DNA of 64,000 nt from an uncultured bacterium (GTDB lineage: Bacteria; Cyanobacteriota; Vampirovibrionia; Gastranaerophilales; Gastranaerophilaceae): positions 96,438-160,437 of the forward strand of contig CASEDF010000002.1 of NCBI GenBank assembly GCA_949286705.1, written 5' to 3'. Shown piece by piece: positions 41,090 to 49,831 of this stretch (position 1 is the stretch's first letter; every line of letters begins with the position of its first letter). The translations under genes and the position numbers were made by a program. The notes below the pieces were generated by a model. It saw only the letters and a list, made by a program, of their open reading frames with translations. It was not told where the DNA came from and made no database searches.

Positions 41090-42136
41090 ATGTTTAAAAA
41101 GAACTTTTGGACAACGAAAAATGTTGTATTTTTAATTTTAACGATAATTTTATTAATTTTTCTGCCGAAAATTTCAGGGATTTTGCTGTTATTTTTTGCG
41201 TCTTACGTAATTGCAGCGGCGCTGAATCCTTATGTAAACAAATTACAAAGCAAAATGAGCAGAGGTTTAGCGTCAACAATTGTTATATCAGGCGGTTTGA
41301 TTGCAGTTATAGCCTTGTTTTTACCGATATTTATCATAGCATACAGAGAAATTCGGGTTTTTGTTGCAATGCTTCCGGAAAAGCTCACCGCGCTAACAAA
41401 TTTTATTCTGGCTCAAAAATTTAACGGTCAGAGCATTTCGGATATGGTTGATTTGAACTCAATTCTCGGCTCCTCATCAAACATTGCACAGAATATTTTC
41501 AGCCAGTCCTGGAATATTACAATGGGCTTTACACAGGTCATTGTTGTAGCTTTTGCAATATTTATGATTGTATTTTATCTTCTGGTTGATAAAAGCTATT
41601 TGAGAACAAAATTTTTGGAATTTTTCCCGCCCAATCTTAAAGATATGGCAAGCTGTATACTTTCATCAATTACGTTAAAGGTCGGAAGTTACGTCAGAGC
41701 GCAGATTTTGTCAATGATAACCGTGGGCGTCATGGTTATGATTTCGCTTATGATTTTAAGAATTGATTATGCGCTGCTTCTGGGCTTGATATCAGGTATT
41801 TTAGACATAATTCCGCTTTTGGGGCCTACAATTGCGGTTGCTTTGATAATCCTTGTTGCGGCTCAAGCCGGTTGGGTTAAGGTTGTGCTTGCAATTGTCG
41901 CATTTTTAATTGTGCAGCAGATTTCAAACTATATGATAAGACCGTTTTTATTCGGAAAATTTATGGCATTACATCCGCTGATGGTATTTTTCTCATTATT
42001 TGTCGCACAGCAGTTTTTGGGTGTATGGGGCGTAATCTTAGCTCCTGCAATTGCCGCAACGGTCTGTGTTTTAATTGATGAATTATATCTTATTCCGATA
42101 AACAGGAGCAAAGATATTGAAGAAGCAGCAGAATAA
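41090..42136 (+). CDS. AI-2E family (PerM-like) membrane permease
   Basis: Integral membrane protein of 348 residues with about eight hydrophobic helices, in the arrangement of the AI-2E/PerM family. Two helices come first, then a polar extracytoplasmic region (about 95-145), then the remaining helices with the conserved GLISGILDIIPLLGP stretch near 243 and NYMIRPFLFG near 285. Members export or exchange small molecules or ions; the substrate here is unknown. An ACGAGG ribosome site precedes the ATG. The next gene starts within its last codons. Confidence 0.9.
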   Translation: MFKKNFWTTKNVVFLILTIILLIFLPKISGILLLFFASYVIAAALNPYVNKLQSKMSRGLASTIVISGGLIAVIALFLPIFIIAYREIRVFVAMLPEKLTALTNFILAQKFNGQSISDMVDLNSILGSSSNIAQNIFSQSWNITMGFTQVIVVAFAIFMIVFYLLVDKSYLRTKFLEFFPPNLKDMASCILSSITLKVGSYVRAQILSMITVGVMVMISLMILRIDYALLLGLISGILDIIPLLGPTIAVALIILVAAQAGWVKVVLAIVAFLIVQQISNYMIRPFLFGKFMALHPLMVFFSLFVAQQFLGVWGVILAPAIAATVCVLIDELYLIPINRSKDIEEAAE

Positions 42137-43673
42137 AATTTATCTATACAAAAGAAATCCGTATAAAAAAGCCGACTTTAACATGTGGATGGCGTTTCCC
42201 GGACCTGAATCTTTTGCGCTTTCGTCACTCGGTTTTTTGTGGATGTTTAAATCAATTGACGAAACTGATGATATCAACATTGAGGCAATATATCAGGATA
42301 CGGCATCAACCCGTGTTCCTGTTGAAAACGTAAGCCTTATGGGTTTTTCGTTTTCATTTGATATGGATATTTTTACAATCCTCGGAATGCTTGAGCAGCA
42401 TAAAATACCGCTGAAAAGTTCCGAAAGAACCGCCGAACATCCGCTTATTTTCGCAGGAGGTCCTGTTATTACCGCAAATCCCGTGCCGTACAAAGACTTT
42501 TTTGACTTTTTTATAATCGGTGACGGGGAAGATTTAAATCTTTTGGTTGCACGAATTTGCAGGGAAAACAGAGAAAAAAATCGGCAGGAAATTTTGCGAA
42601 TTTTGTCAGAAATTGAGGGAATTTATGTTCCGACAGTAAGACAAAATAGTGTAAAAAAAGTTACCAAACGTCTTGATGAATGTATTTACACACCCGTAAT
42701 AAGCGAAAATGCGTTTTTTAAAAACACTTTTATTATTGAAGTTGAGCGGGGATGCGCTAACCGCTGCGGTTTTTGTCTCGCGTCATATTTGAATTTACCC
42801 GTAAGATTCGTAAGTTACGAAAAAATAATTGATACAATCGAATTAGGGTTGAAATACACGGATAAAATCGCCCTTTTAGGCGCGCAGATTACTGCCCACC
42901 CTCAATTTAAAGAAATTTGCGCGTATATATACGATAAAATCACCTCGGGCAAAAAAATCAGCATGAGTATATCTTCCATGCGGGTTGATTCATTCTGTCC
43001 CGAGGTTGTCAGAACTCTTGTTGCCGCAGGTCAAAAAAATACAACCCTTGCAATTGAAGCAGGAAGCGAAAGGCTCAGGAGAGTTATTAATAAAAATCTT
43101 ACGGAAGATCAAATTTTTAAAGCGGTCGATATTGCGCGTGAAAACGGCTTAAAAGGTTTCAAGTTCTACGGTATGCTCGGACTTCCGACAGAAACCTGTG
43201 ACGACCTCGACGAAATGCTTTCTCTGGCAGAAAAAATTAAGCAAAGATACAAAGGCTTTGATATATCATTCGGATTTTCAAGCTTTGTTCCGAAAGCAAA
43301 TACGCCTTTTCAGTGGTGCGGCAGAGAAGATACAAAATCTCTGGAGAAAAAGGTTCAATATCTGAAAAAAGAACTCCACAAAATCGGCGTAAAAGCGCAA
43401 TTTTCAAGCATAAAATGGGATTATTATCAGGCGGTTTTATCCCGCGGTGACGAAAAGCTGACGGATTTTATACTTAATGCCTACAAAAACGGCTTTAAAC
43501 TCGGCTCTTTCAAAAGCTCGGCAAAAAATAAGATTAATACAGATTACTATGCGCTCGAAAATTACCCCTATGAAATGCCGCTGCCGTGGGATTTTATAGA
43601 CACTAAACCGGGAAAAACGTTTTTAACAGAAGAAAGTAAACGGCTTTTATCAGAAAAGCGGTGTGTAGTCTGA
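42117..43673 (+). CDS. B12-binding-type radical SAM protein
   Basis: Radical SAM enzyme of 518 residues. An N-terminal region of about 200 residues resembles the cobalamin-binding fold. The cluster motif is Cys213-x3-Cys217-x2-Cys220 in RGCANRCGFC, followed by the SAM-domain pattern IEAGSERLRRVINKNL near 305 and KFYGMLGLPTET near 340. Relatives are methyltransferases or methylthiotransferases of unknown target. The TTG start is supported by AGGAG about 8 nt upstream and gives a 20-nt overlap with the permease gene; the next ATG (42183) would remove the first 22 residues. The 3' end overlaps the convergent phosphatase gene by 24 nt. Confidence 0.88.
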   Translation: MKKQQNKIYLYKRNPYKKADFNMWMAFPGPESFALSSLGFLWMFKSIDETDDINIEAIYQDTASTRVPVENVSLMGFSFSFDMDIFTILGMLEQHKIPLKSSERTAEHPLIFAGGPVITANPVPYKDFFDFFIIGDGEDLNLLVARICRENREKNRQEILRILSEIEGIYVPTVRQNSVKKVTKRLDECIYTPVISENAFFKNTFIIEVERGCANRCGFCLASYLNLPVRFVSYEKIIDTIELGLKYTDKIALLGAQITAHPQFKEICAYIYDKITSGKKISMSISSMRVDSFCPEVVRTLVAAGQKNTTLAIEAGSERLRRVINKNLTEDQIFKAVDIARENGLKGFKFYGMLGLPTETCDDLDEMLSLAEKIKQRYKGFDISFGFSSFVPKANTPFQWCGREDTKSLEKKVQYLKKELHKIGVKAQFSSIKWDYYQAVLSRGDEKLTDFILNAYKNGFKLGSFKSSAKNKINTDYYALENYPYEMPLPWDFIDTKPGKTFLTEESKRLLSEKRCVV

Positions 43674-44276
43674 ATAAACAAGACTTGACCATTTTTCGTA
43701 ATAGCTGATTTGCGTTGCGCTGCCTGTACGAATAAATATTTTGGCAATCTTATTTGCCGGCATTTCAAGCGCAGCACATATTGCCGCCTGGATTACATCG
43801 GGATGAGTTACGATAATTACTCTGTTGCCTTCGTTTTGCGCCACAACTTCATCAATAATTTTTTTAACTCTTGCTATGAAATCATTAATACTTTCCGCCT
43901 CCAAATCTTCGTCGTATTCCTGATTATTAAACCAGCTTTCAAGAAGATCAGGATATTTGGTTTCAATCTGCTCGAGCGTCAAACCGTTTAACTTGCCGCA
44001 TTTTCTCGGATGTAAGTCTTCAAGGACAACTGCTTCTTCTTTATAAAGCTTGGATATAACCTTTGCTGTCTGCATTGTCCTTACTGAAGGAGATGTGTAT
44101 ATAACGTCATTTTTCACGGCACGCCTGCGCAAATATTCGGTAATCCTTTCAACTTCGTCCTGCCCGAGTTCACTCAACTGCGGGTAATTTTCAACGTCTG
44201 AAAGTCTATTTTCTTCCGAATATATTGTTGCTCCGTGGCATATAAAAGTAATTTTACATTTTCTGCTGAAATACAT
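43650..44276 (-). CDS. Histidine-phosphatase family protein with altered RHG motif
   Basis: Member of the phosphoglycerate-mutase-like histidine phosphatase family, 208 residues. The nucleophile His14 and Gly15 are kept, but the preceding Arg of the RHG triad is Cys13 (ICHGAT). Other family features are intact: TSPSVRTMQTAKVI near 60, the acid region, and the second active histidine in IVTHPDV near 160. Loss of the phosphate-binding Arg would weaken or change activity. GAGG precedes the ATG. The gene is single and overlaps the convergent radical SAM gene at its 3' end. The substrate is unknown. Confidence 0.88.
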   Translation of the reverse strand: MYFSRKCKITFICHGATIYSEENRLSDVENYPQLSELGQDEVERITEYLRRRAVKNDVIYTSPSVRTMQTAKVISKLYKEEAVVLEDLHPRKCGKLNGLTLEQIETKYPDLLESWFNNQEYDEDLEAESINDFIARVKKIIDEVVAQNEGNRVIIVTHPDVIQAAICAALEMPANKIAKIFIRTGSATQISYYEKWSSLVYSDYTPLF

Positions 44277-44357
44277 ATCATAACCTCTTTATTTTTCTTA
44301 ATTATAGCATAGTTTTAAATAAATTTGTAGTACAATTGATGTAAATAGGAGAGATTT

Positions 44358-44852
44358 ATGAGAGGAAAAGCATTCAAATTCGGCGATAATATTTCTACAG
44401 ACCACATAGCACCGGGAAGATTGTACCACCTGCGTTCAAACCTGCCGGAATTTGCAAAGCATGTTCTGGAAGATGCCGATGAAACTTTTGCCTCTAAAAT
44501 GAAACCCGGTGACTTTGTTGTTGCCGGGCATAACTTCGGACTCGGATCTTCCCGCGAACACGCGCCTTTGATTATGAAAATGGCAGGCGTCGGCGCGGTT
44601 ATAGCAAAATCATTTGCAAGAATTTTTTACAGAAATGCAATTAATATCGGACTTCTTGCAATTGAATGCGATACGGATTCAATCGATGCCGGTGATGAAC
44701 TTGAACTTGATATAGAAAAAGGTATTATAAAAAATCTTACAAACGGCACGATTACTCAAATTGAACCGATTCCGCCGGTTATGATTAAACTTCTTAATGA
44801 CGGCGGGCTCGTTGAACATATTAAGAAAAATGGCGATTTTAAATTGGTTTAG
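44358..44852 (+). CDS. leuD: 3-isopropylmalate dehydratase small subunit (LeuD type)
   Basis: Small subunit of 164 residues of the short archaeal/thermophile-type isopropylmalate or homoaconitate dehydratase. The substrate loop NFGLGSSREHAP (near 58-69) and the N-terminal FGDNISTDHI segment are characteristic, and AKSFARIFYRNAINIGL is intact. It acts with a LeuC-type large subunit carrying the iron-sulfur cluster, which is not encoded here. TAGGAGAG precedes the ATG. Whether it serves leucine synthesis or another hydro-lyase step cannot be told. Confidence 0.9.
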   Translation: MRGKAFKFGDNISTDHIAPGRLYHLRSNLPEFAKHVLEDADETFASKMKPGDFVVAGHNFGLGSSREHAPLIMKMAGVGAVIAKSFARIFYRNAINIGLLAIECDTDSIDAGDELELDIEKGIIKNLTNGTITQIEPIPPVMIKLLNDGGLVEHIKKNGDFKLV

Positions 44853-44862
44853 CACCGGAATA

Positions 44863-44892
44863 TTGACATTTAACCATGCTTGTTGTTAGATA
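44863..44892 (+). promoter_or_regulatory. Sigma-70-type promoter of rpsL-rpsG
   Basis: TTGACA (44863-44868), an 18-nt spacer and TAGATA (44887-44892). Transcription would start near 44899, giving a leader of about 205 nt. Confidence 0.6.
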
Positions 44893-44899
44893 GAGTTAC

Positions 44900-45105
44900 A
44901 CTCAGTCGAAATTTTCGTGCTGGATTTGACGGCAGAGTGGGGCAGAAAAGGGGCCCGTGAATTGAACGGCGGCGTTCAAAATGTTAAGAGTTATGCGCTA
45001 TCGGATATAACAATTTCAGACCCCAAATAACCGGAATGAGTAAGGGTTTCAGGTTAAAAATAAATTTTCTGCCGGATGTAAGTAAAAATAAAAAAGGAGA
45101 AACAA
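44900..45105 (+). promoter_or_regulatory. Structured leader of the rpsL-rpsG operon
   Basis: TTGAACG (44962-44968) and CGTTCAA (44973-44979) form a perfect hairpin with loop GCGG. Outside it, GGGG (44950-44953) can pair with CCCC (45021-45024). More short CCGG pairings lie nearer the gene. This may be an autoregulatory site for S7 or S12; no known leader family is recognised with certainty. Confidence 0.45.
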
Positions 45106-45486
45106 ATGCCTACAATTAACCAGCTTGTTCGCAGAGAACGCAAAAAGCTAACAGACAAAACAAAATCTCCTGCTTTGATGGATTGCCCTCAAAGACGCGG
45201 AGTGTGCACAAGGGTTTACACTACAACCCCTAAAAAACCAAACTCAGCACTTAGAAAAGTTGCCAGAGTACGTTTGACCAACGGATTTGAAGTTACTTCA
45301 TATATCCCGGGTATCGGCCACAATCTTCAGGAACACAGTGTTGTTCTGATAAGAGGCGGAAGGGTTAAAGACCTTCCGGGTGTAAGATATCACATTGTAA
45401 GAGGTACATTGGATACTGCAGGTGTTGCTAACCGCGCACAAAGCAGATCTAAATACGGTGCTAAAAGAGCAAAGGGAGGTAAGTAA
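45106..45486 (+). CDS. rpsL: 30S ribosomal protein S12
   Basis: S12 of 126 residues, lining the decoding centre. The streptomycin-linked loop [18 protein letters not shown] (about 39-56) and the [16 protein letters not shown] segment (about 85-100) are intact, with wild-type lysines in PKKPNS. AAAAGGAG precedes the ATG. The stop overlaps the rpsG start by one base. A long structured leader precedes it. Confidence 0.98.
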   Translation: MPTINQLVRRERKKLTDKTKSPALMDCPQRRGVCTRVYTTTPKKPNSALRKVARVRLTNGFEVTSYIPGIGHNLQEHSVVLIRGGRVKDLPGVRYHIVRGTLDTAGVANRAQSRSKYGAKRAKGGK

Positions 45487-45956
45487 TGTCAAGACGTTCT
45501 AAACCGGCAAAAAGAGTACCGTTGGCGGATCCGGTATACAACAGTGTTGATATTTCAAAATTTATCAACAGAATTATGAGACGCGGTAAAAAATCTCTCG
45601 CTGAAAAGATTTTTTATTCAACTATGACTAAAATTGAAGAAAGAACCAACGAAAAACCGATGGATTTATTCCAGAAAGCGTTAGCTAATGCAACTCCGTT
45701 ATTGGAAGTTAAAGCAAGACGTATCGGCGGTTCTACATATCAGGTGCCTATTGAAGTTAAAGCTGACAGAGGCTTTGCTCTTGCATCTTCATGGCTTATT
45801 GAAGCAGCTAAAAAGCGCCACGGCAAATCATTTATTGATAAATTAACCAACGAACTTATAGATGCTTCAAACGGTCAGGGTGCTGCCTGCAAAAAACGCG
45901 AAGACACCCACAAAATGGCAGAAGCTAACAAAGCATTTGCTCACTATAGATACTAA
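45486..45956 (+). CDS. rpsG: 30S ribosomal protein S7
   Basis: S7 of 156 residues, the nucleator of 30S head assembly. It shows the family segments VDISKFINRIMRRGKKSLAEKI split around residue 30, RRIGGSTYQVPIEV near 78 and the C-terminal KKREDTHKMAEANKAFAHYR. TAATG coupling to rpsL is present. fusA and tuf, which normally follow in the str operon, are absent; a terminator follows instead. Confidence 0.98.
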   Translation: MSRRSKPAKRVPLADPVYNSVDISKFINRIMRRGKKSLAEKIFYSTMTKIEERTNEKPMDLFQKALANATPLLEVKARRIGGSTYQVPIEVKADRGFALASSWLIEAAKKRHGKSFIDKLTNELIDASNGQGAACKKREDTHKMAEANKAFAHYRY

Positions 45957-45972
45957 TTTTGGTTATAAATAC

Positions 45973-45998
45973 AAAAAAGTCCCGAAAGGGGCTTTTTT
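45973..45998. terminator. Bidirectional Rho-independent terminator
   Basis: AAAAAAGTCCC and GGGGCTTTTTT pair around a GAAA tetraloop, ending the rpsL-rpsG operon and the convergent Hcp-like gene. Confidence 0.93.
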
Positions 45999-45999
45999 G

Positions 46000-47586
46000 T
46001 TATTTTAAAATATTTTCCAGATCACTCTTTGCATCTGTTATCGGCAAAATAGAGTATAAATTCATAAAAGATGCCATAACTGCCGGATTTATCACTGTCG
46101 GAGGACAGTTTGCAAGGTAAATATTTTTGACACCCTTTTGCTTCAAATTAACCATCATAGATATTGTGTTAGAATCGCATTTTGTAAGGAAAAAAGTTAA
46201 TTTTTCGGAGTTTACGGGTATTTTGTCAAATAAAAGTTCCAAAACAGAAAGCTGCAGAGGAAAATTGTTCACAACATTTATGTGAAACAAATTTTTATAA
46301 TCAAAATCATATGAAAAACTTATTACAAAGCAATCATCCGGCATGTTTTTTAAAAAATTTTTGAAATAATCGTTTTGTTCATAGCTGAAGTTTGACATTC
46401 CAAGTATAAACAGGTGCCGCAATTGTCCTGAATTGAACATTTGGATTAATTCAGTTATTTTTTCTTTAACGTCTTCATAATTAAATCCGACAGACTGCGG
46501 CTCCTTGTTCCGCCCTTTTGAAAAGCCTTTTGAGTCATTAGCAGCTTTAATAACCTGTGAAAAATCTTCATCCGATACGCTTAAAACACCTTTCGGCGCT
46601 ATATCGTCAGTCGTAAACAGTCTGCCGCGGATTAAAAATTCTATATTCTGAGTTGCGTGCTTTGTAAGAAGAATTGCTCCGGGAAAAGTCGCAAAATCCA
46701 GAACGCAATTGTCGCTTGAAGTTCCAAAATGTCCTTTTAAATTTTTGTAATATTTAAATTTTTCAAAGGCGTGCGCGATTAACAAATCTCCGTGAGTGTA
46801 CACATCAATATCATTTACCGACTCGAGTACATTTTTTAAATCATTCAGGCAAGACCCCGAAACAAGTATTGCTTTACCTGGTTTTGTTGAAAAAGAAACG
46901 CTTGTTTGCGTGATATTGCCGAAACTTTTTTGCTGTGCGGCTTCACGCTTTTTCCACAACCTTAAGTCACATTCAGCTAACTTTTTAATAATTTTTTTAG
47001 CCTTGTTTACGGAAAATCTGCGGAAATTTAGTACGGACAAACCTGTCAAAAGCTCATCCACAGCCTCTTTATCAGATAAACCGTAATCAAAAAGCTTGAC
47101 TAAACTCAAAGAAACACTCTTTATTACAACAAACAACAATTCCGAATAGCATTTTTGTTCAGAGTCCATTTTTTTGTTTTTATCAGTAATTGTCTTGTGC
47201 CCGAGTGCGATTACGTCAGAAAAACTCATATCAGGTGTAAGTTTTAACGTAAGTTTTATATCTTTACACGTAAGATTTTGTTCTTTACATAAATTGACGT
47301 ATTTTTTTCTGATTTTTATAAGGTCACTGTAGCTGCTTATGATAATGCTTAAAAGTTGTTCATCCGAATAACCGGTAGTAGATATCAGATTTGAAATCCC
47401 GTCTATAACCTTTGTTTTTATTTCACTCAAATCTTCGCCTAAAGTTTCAAACTTTAAAATATAATAACTCATTGTCCTGTATATAACCAGCATTACTTCC
47501 TGAAAAGATGACACTGCCGGAAATATCGAACACATGCCGCGTCCGGTGCATTCATTATATTCAAATAAATTTTCCCTGTTATACAT
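46000..47586 (-). CDS. Hybrid-cluster-protein (Hcp) homologue lacking the metal ligands
   Basis: The protein of 528 residues follows Hcp (hydroxylamine/NO reductase) over its length. ILVSGSCLNDLKNVL (240-254), IDVYTHGDLLIAHAF (260-274), FATFPGAILL (298-307) and the C-terminal KGVKNIYLANCPPTVINPAV (484-503) parallel the Hcp segments VSGHDL, YTHGEMLPAH, FPGPIL and GIKNIYLGPTLPAFL. By eye, the hybrid-cluster ligands are replaced: His to Ser245, Glu to Asp267, Cys to Ala311, and the later cysteines to Met or Ser. Only two of the four N-terminal cysteines remain (Cys13, Cys19). It is probably not an active reductase. A glutaredoxin gene lies 3 nt upstream. Confidence 0.75.
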   Translation of the reverse strand: MYNRENLFEYNECTGRGMCSIFPAVSSFQEVMLVIYRTMSYYILKFETLGEDLSEIKTKVIDGISNLISTTGYSDEQLLSIIISSYSDLIKIRKKYVNLCKEQNLTCKDIKLTLKLTPDMSFSDVIALGHKTITDKNKKMDSEQKCYSELLFVVIKSVSLSLVKLFDYGLSDKEAVDELLTGLSVLNFRRFSVNKAKKIIKKLAECDLRLWKKREAAQQKSFGNITQTSVSFSTKPGKAILVSGSCLNDLKNVLESVNDIDVYTHGDLLIAHAFEKFKYYKNLKGHFGTSSDNCVLDFATFPGAILLTKHATQNIEFLIRGRLFTTDDIAPKGVLSVSDEDFSQVIKAANDSKGFSKGRNKEPQSVGFNYEDVKEKITELIQMFNSGQLRHLFILGMSNFSYEQNDYFKNFLKNMPDDCFVISFSYDFDYKNLFHINVVNNFPLQLSVLELLFDKIPVNSEKLTFFLTKCDSNTISMMVNLKQKGVKNIYLANCPPTVINPAVMASFMNLYSILPITDAKSDLENILK

Positions 47587-47589
47587 ATT

Positions 47590-47820
47590 TCAACACCTTT
47601 TTGTCATATATGCAATGATATCATCTGACTCGTACATTTTAATATTATTTTTACTGTCATATAAAAAAGGTACCTGATCAGACCCGCCCAAATCCAGAAG
47701 TTTTGCATGATTTTCGGGGTCGGTTATATCAAATTTGTTGTACGAAATATTATTTTCTTCTAAAAAATCCATTACTTTCCTGCAATACGGGCAGGTTTCC
47801 AAAACATATAAATCAATCAT
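47590..47820 (-). CDS. Glutaredoxin-like thiol-disulfide protein
   Basis: Glutaredoxin of 76 residues with the dithiol active site Cys10-Pro-Tyr-Cys13, the cis-proline in QVPFLY near 53 and the glutathione-loop-like YESDDIIAYM near the end. It would reduce disulfides or mixed disulfides in the cytoplasm. GGAGG precedes the ATG. It is the first gene of a two-gene transcript with the Hcp-like protein, separated by 3 nt, so it may keep cysteines of that protein reduced (inference). Confidence 0.9.
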   Translation of the reverse strand: MIDLYVLETCPYCRKVMDFLEENNISYNKFDITDPENHAKLLDLGGSDQVPFLYDSKNNIKMYESDDIIAYMTKRC

Positions 47821-47931
47821 AAATGCCTCCGCAATTTAATTATAAAAAATACACCGCTTAATAAATCACCGCATTGTACAGCAATCCGGCTAATCTTGCA
47901 TGCTTTAATTGTTTATAATAAACTTTGAAAT

Positions 47932-49053
47932 ATGAAAAACATATTGGTAGTATTCGGAACCCGTCCGGAGGTTATAAAGCTTGCTCCGGTAATACTTGAA
48001 CTCAGAAAATATCCGCATGAGTACAATGTAGTTATTTGTAACACCGAGCAGCAAAAAGAATTGTCAAACCAGACCCTTGAATATTTCGGACTAAAAGCCG
48101 ATATCAACCTTGACTGTATGAGAGAAAATCAGTCGCTGATTTCTGTTCAAAGCAGAATTTTGACAGCACTGGATAAAGTTTTTGAAGAAAATTCGTTTGA
48201 CGCAACAATAGTTCAAGGTGACACAATGACGGTTTTGTGCGGGGCGCTTGCAAGCTATTACCGCAAAATTCCCGTATTCCACGTGGAGGCGGGTTTGAGA
48301 TCTTATGATATTTATGAGCCGTTTCCCGAAGAAATTATGCGCCAGATGACAACCCGCGTTGCAGAATTGAATTTTGCCCCTACTGAAAAAAATAGAGAGG
48401 CGCTTTTAAAAGAAAATATTTCTGAGGATAAAATTTTTGTTACGGGCAATACAGTTATTGATGCGCTTTTCTGTTTGTCTGACGAGGTTTTAAATAAGGC
48501 TGCGGAATTCTTTCGTAAAAATCAAATTCCTGTTGATGATAAACTCGTTTTAATAACGGCACACAGGCGCGAAAACCACGGGACAAGAATTGACAGGATT
48601 ATTGATGCGATTGAATATCTTGCAAAAGAATATTCGGATCATACTTTTGTAATTCCCGTGCACCCGAACCCCAATGTGCACGATAAAATTCATTCACGGC
48701 TCAGCAAATACCCTCAGATTAAATTATTAAAGCCGCTTGATTATCCTTATCTCGTGTATTTGATGAAAAATGCCAAATTAATTTTGACAGATTCCGGCGG
48801 AATTCAAGAAGAAGCCCCCTCTTTCGGCTGCCCGACACTTGTAATGCGTTATGAAACCGAACGTCAGGAAGGAATTGATGCTGGAGTTTCAGTGCTTGTA
48901 GGCGCGGATTATGATAAAATTATTGACTACAGCGAAGAAGTGCTTTCCAAATCAAAATCCGGCTCAAGACTTCAGGCACAAAACCCCTACGGTAACGGAA
49001 AATCTTCCCAAAAAATTGAGAAGATTATCAGAAATTATTTTACTGATTTGTAA
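47932..49053 (+). CDS. wecB: UDP-N-acetylglucosamine 2-epimerase (non-hydrolysing)
   Basis: WecB/MnaA-type epimerase of 373 residues making UDP-ManNAc for surface glycans. Visible are the N-terminal FGTRPEVIKLAPVI, HVEAGLRSYD near 119 with the catalytic acids, FVTGNTVIDAL near 177, HRRENHG near 211 and the UDP-binding LTDSGGIQEEAPSFG near 290. TATAAT lies about 12 nt before the ATG. It is a single gene whose stop lies 2 nt from that of a convergent exported protein. It links to the csaB and GT2 genes in envelope glycan synthesis. Confidence 0.96.
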   Translation: MKNILVVFGTRPEVIKLAPVILELRKYPHEYNVVICNTEQQKELSNQTLEYFGLKADINLDCMRENQSLISVQSRILTALDKVFEENSFDATIVQGDTMTVLCGALASYYRKIPVFHVEAGLRSYDIYEPFPEEIMRQMTTRVAELNFAPTEKNREALLKENISEDKIFVTGNTVIDALFCLSDEVLNKAAEFFRKNQIPVDDKLVLITAHRRENHGTRIDRIIDAIEYLAKEYSDHTFVIPVHPNPNVHDKIHSRLSKYPQIKLLKPLDYPYLVYLMKNAKLILTDSGGIQEEAPSFGCPTLVMRYETERQEGIDAGVSVLVGADYDKIIDYSEEVLSKSKSGSRLQAQNPYGNGKSSQKIEKIIRNYFTDL

Positions 49054-49055
49054 CT

Positions 49056-49676
49056 CTATCTTCTTGCAAGCTCTTTGTAGTTGCGTCTTGAACGCATCAC
49101 GGAGTATGCATTGTTGATTTTGCAATTGATTTTAGGCATGCTTGCAAGCTCTTTTTGAAAGTTTCTGTACAATTCAATTTCGCGGTCTTTTATGTCTTTT
49201 TTGATTACAATTGAATTTTCGTAATCAGTTATAGCTTTTGCCGATCTTACAACTGCCGCCAGTATTGCGAGTACGGCAATTGACCACAAAACTTTTTCAA
49301 CGGGAAAACGTTCGCTTAATATAACGGGTTCACCTGATGAAGTTTGCGCCATTATCGTGGCTTTTGCGATGTCTTTTGCCTGAATATAAACTTTCAATTC
49401 ATCATCCGCAACATTTTCAACAATCAATCCGTTTACGCTTGCAGTACTTTTGTAAATTGCATTCACGGAAGATGATGTAGTAATACCTTTTACATCCAGC
49501 GTAATATTATCACTGTCCTTTACTGTTTTTTTGACTTCCGGTAAAGCATCTGTTTTCAAAATAATATTGTAACCGTCGTCAGTACCTTCAACCACAACTG
49601 TTCTAAGATAATTCTCCGACGCGTTCGCTACAAGTCCCATAAATAGAATTGTTAATACTAAAATTATTCTTTTCAC
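49056..49676 (-). CDS. Exported protein with possible AMIN-like domain
   Basis: Protein of 206 residues with a clear signal peptide (MKRIILVLTILFMGLVANAS). A beta-rich region (about 22-110) follows, whose alternating strands ending in VYIQAKDIA resemble an AMIN-type domain found in cell-wall-targeted proteins. There is then one membrane helix (about 130-148) and a basic cytoplasmic-looking tail (KINCKINNAYSVMRSRRN). The AMIN assignment is tentative. The gene is single and converges with wecB. Signal peptide plus internal helix would place the beta domain outside and the tail inside. Confidence 0.65.
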   Translation of the reverse strand: MKRIILVLTILFMGLVANASENYLRTVVVEGTDDGYNIILKTDALPEVKKTVKDSDNITLDVKGITTSSSVNAIYKSTASVNGLIVENVADDELKVYIQAKDIAKATIMAQTSSGEPVILSERFPVEKVLWSIAVLAILAAVVRSAKAITDYENSIVIKKDIKDREIELYRNFQKELASMPKINCKINNAYSVMRSRRNYKELARR

Positions 49677-49831
49677 AATTATCCCCTAGTCTTTCTCCAT
49701 TACTATACTAAAGCCATGTACGCAATATAACATCAATCCAAAGGTTTATCTTAAGCTAAATCAATGGTTTTAGATTTTTTGTTAACGATTGTTACAAAAA
49801 ATATCCATGCTGAAATTGAAGATTTTTTATA

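Noticed and set aside
44300..45105. Short ATG frame just upstream of and overlapping the rpsL start, read as a leader peptide
   Set aside because: It has no ribosome site and only about 27 codons, and its composition follows the structured leader; more likely chance.
46000..47586. Annotating the protein as a working hydroxylamine reductase
   Set aside because: The hybrid-cluster ligands are missing by eye, so only homology is claimed.
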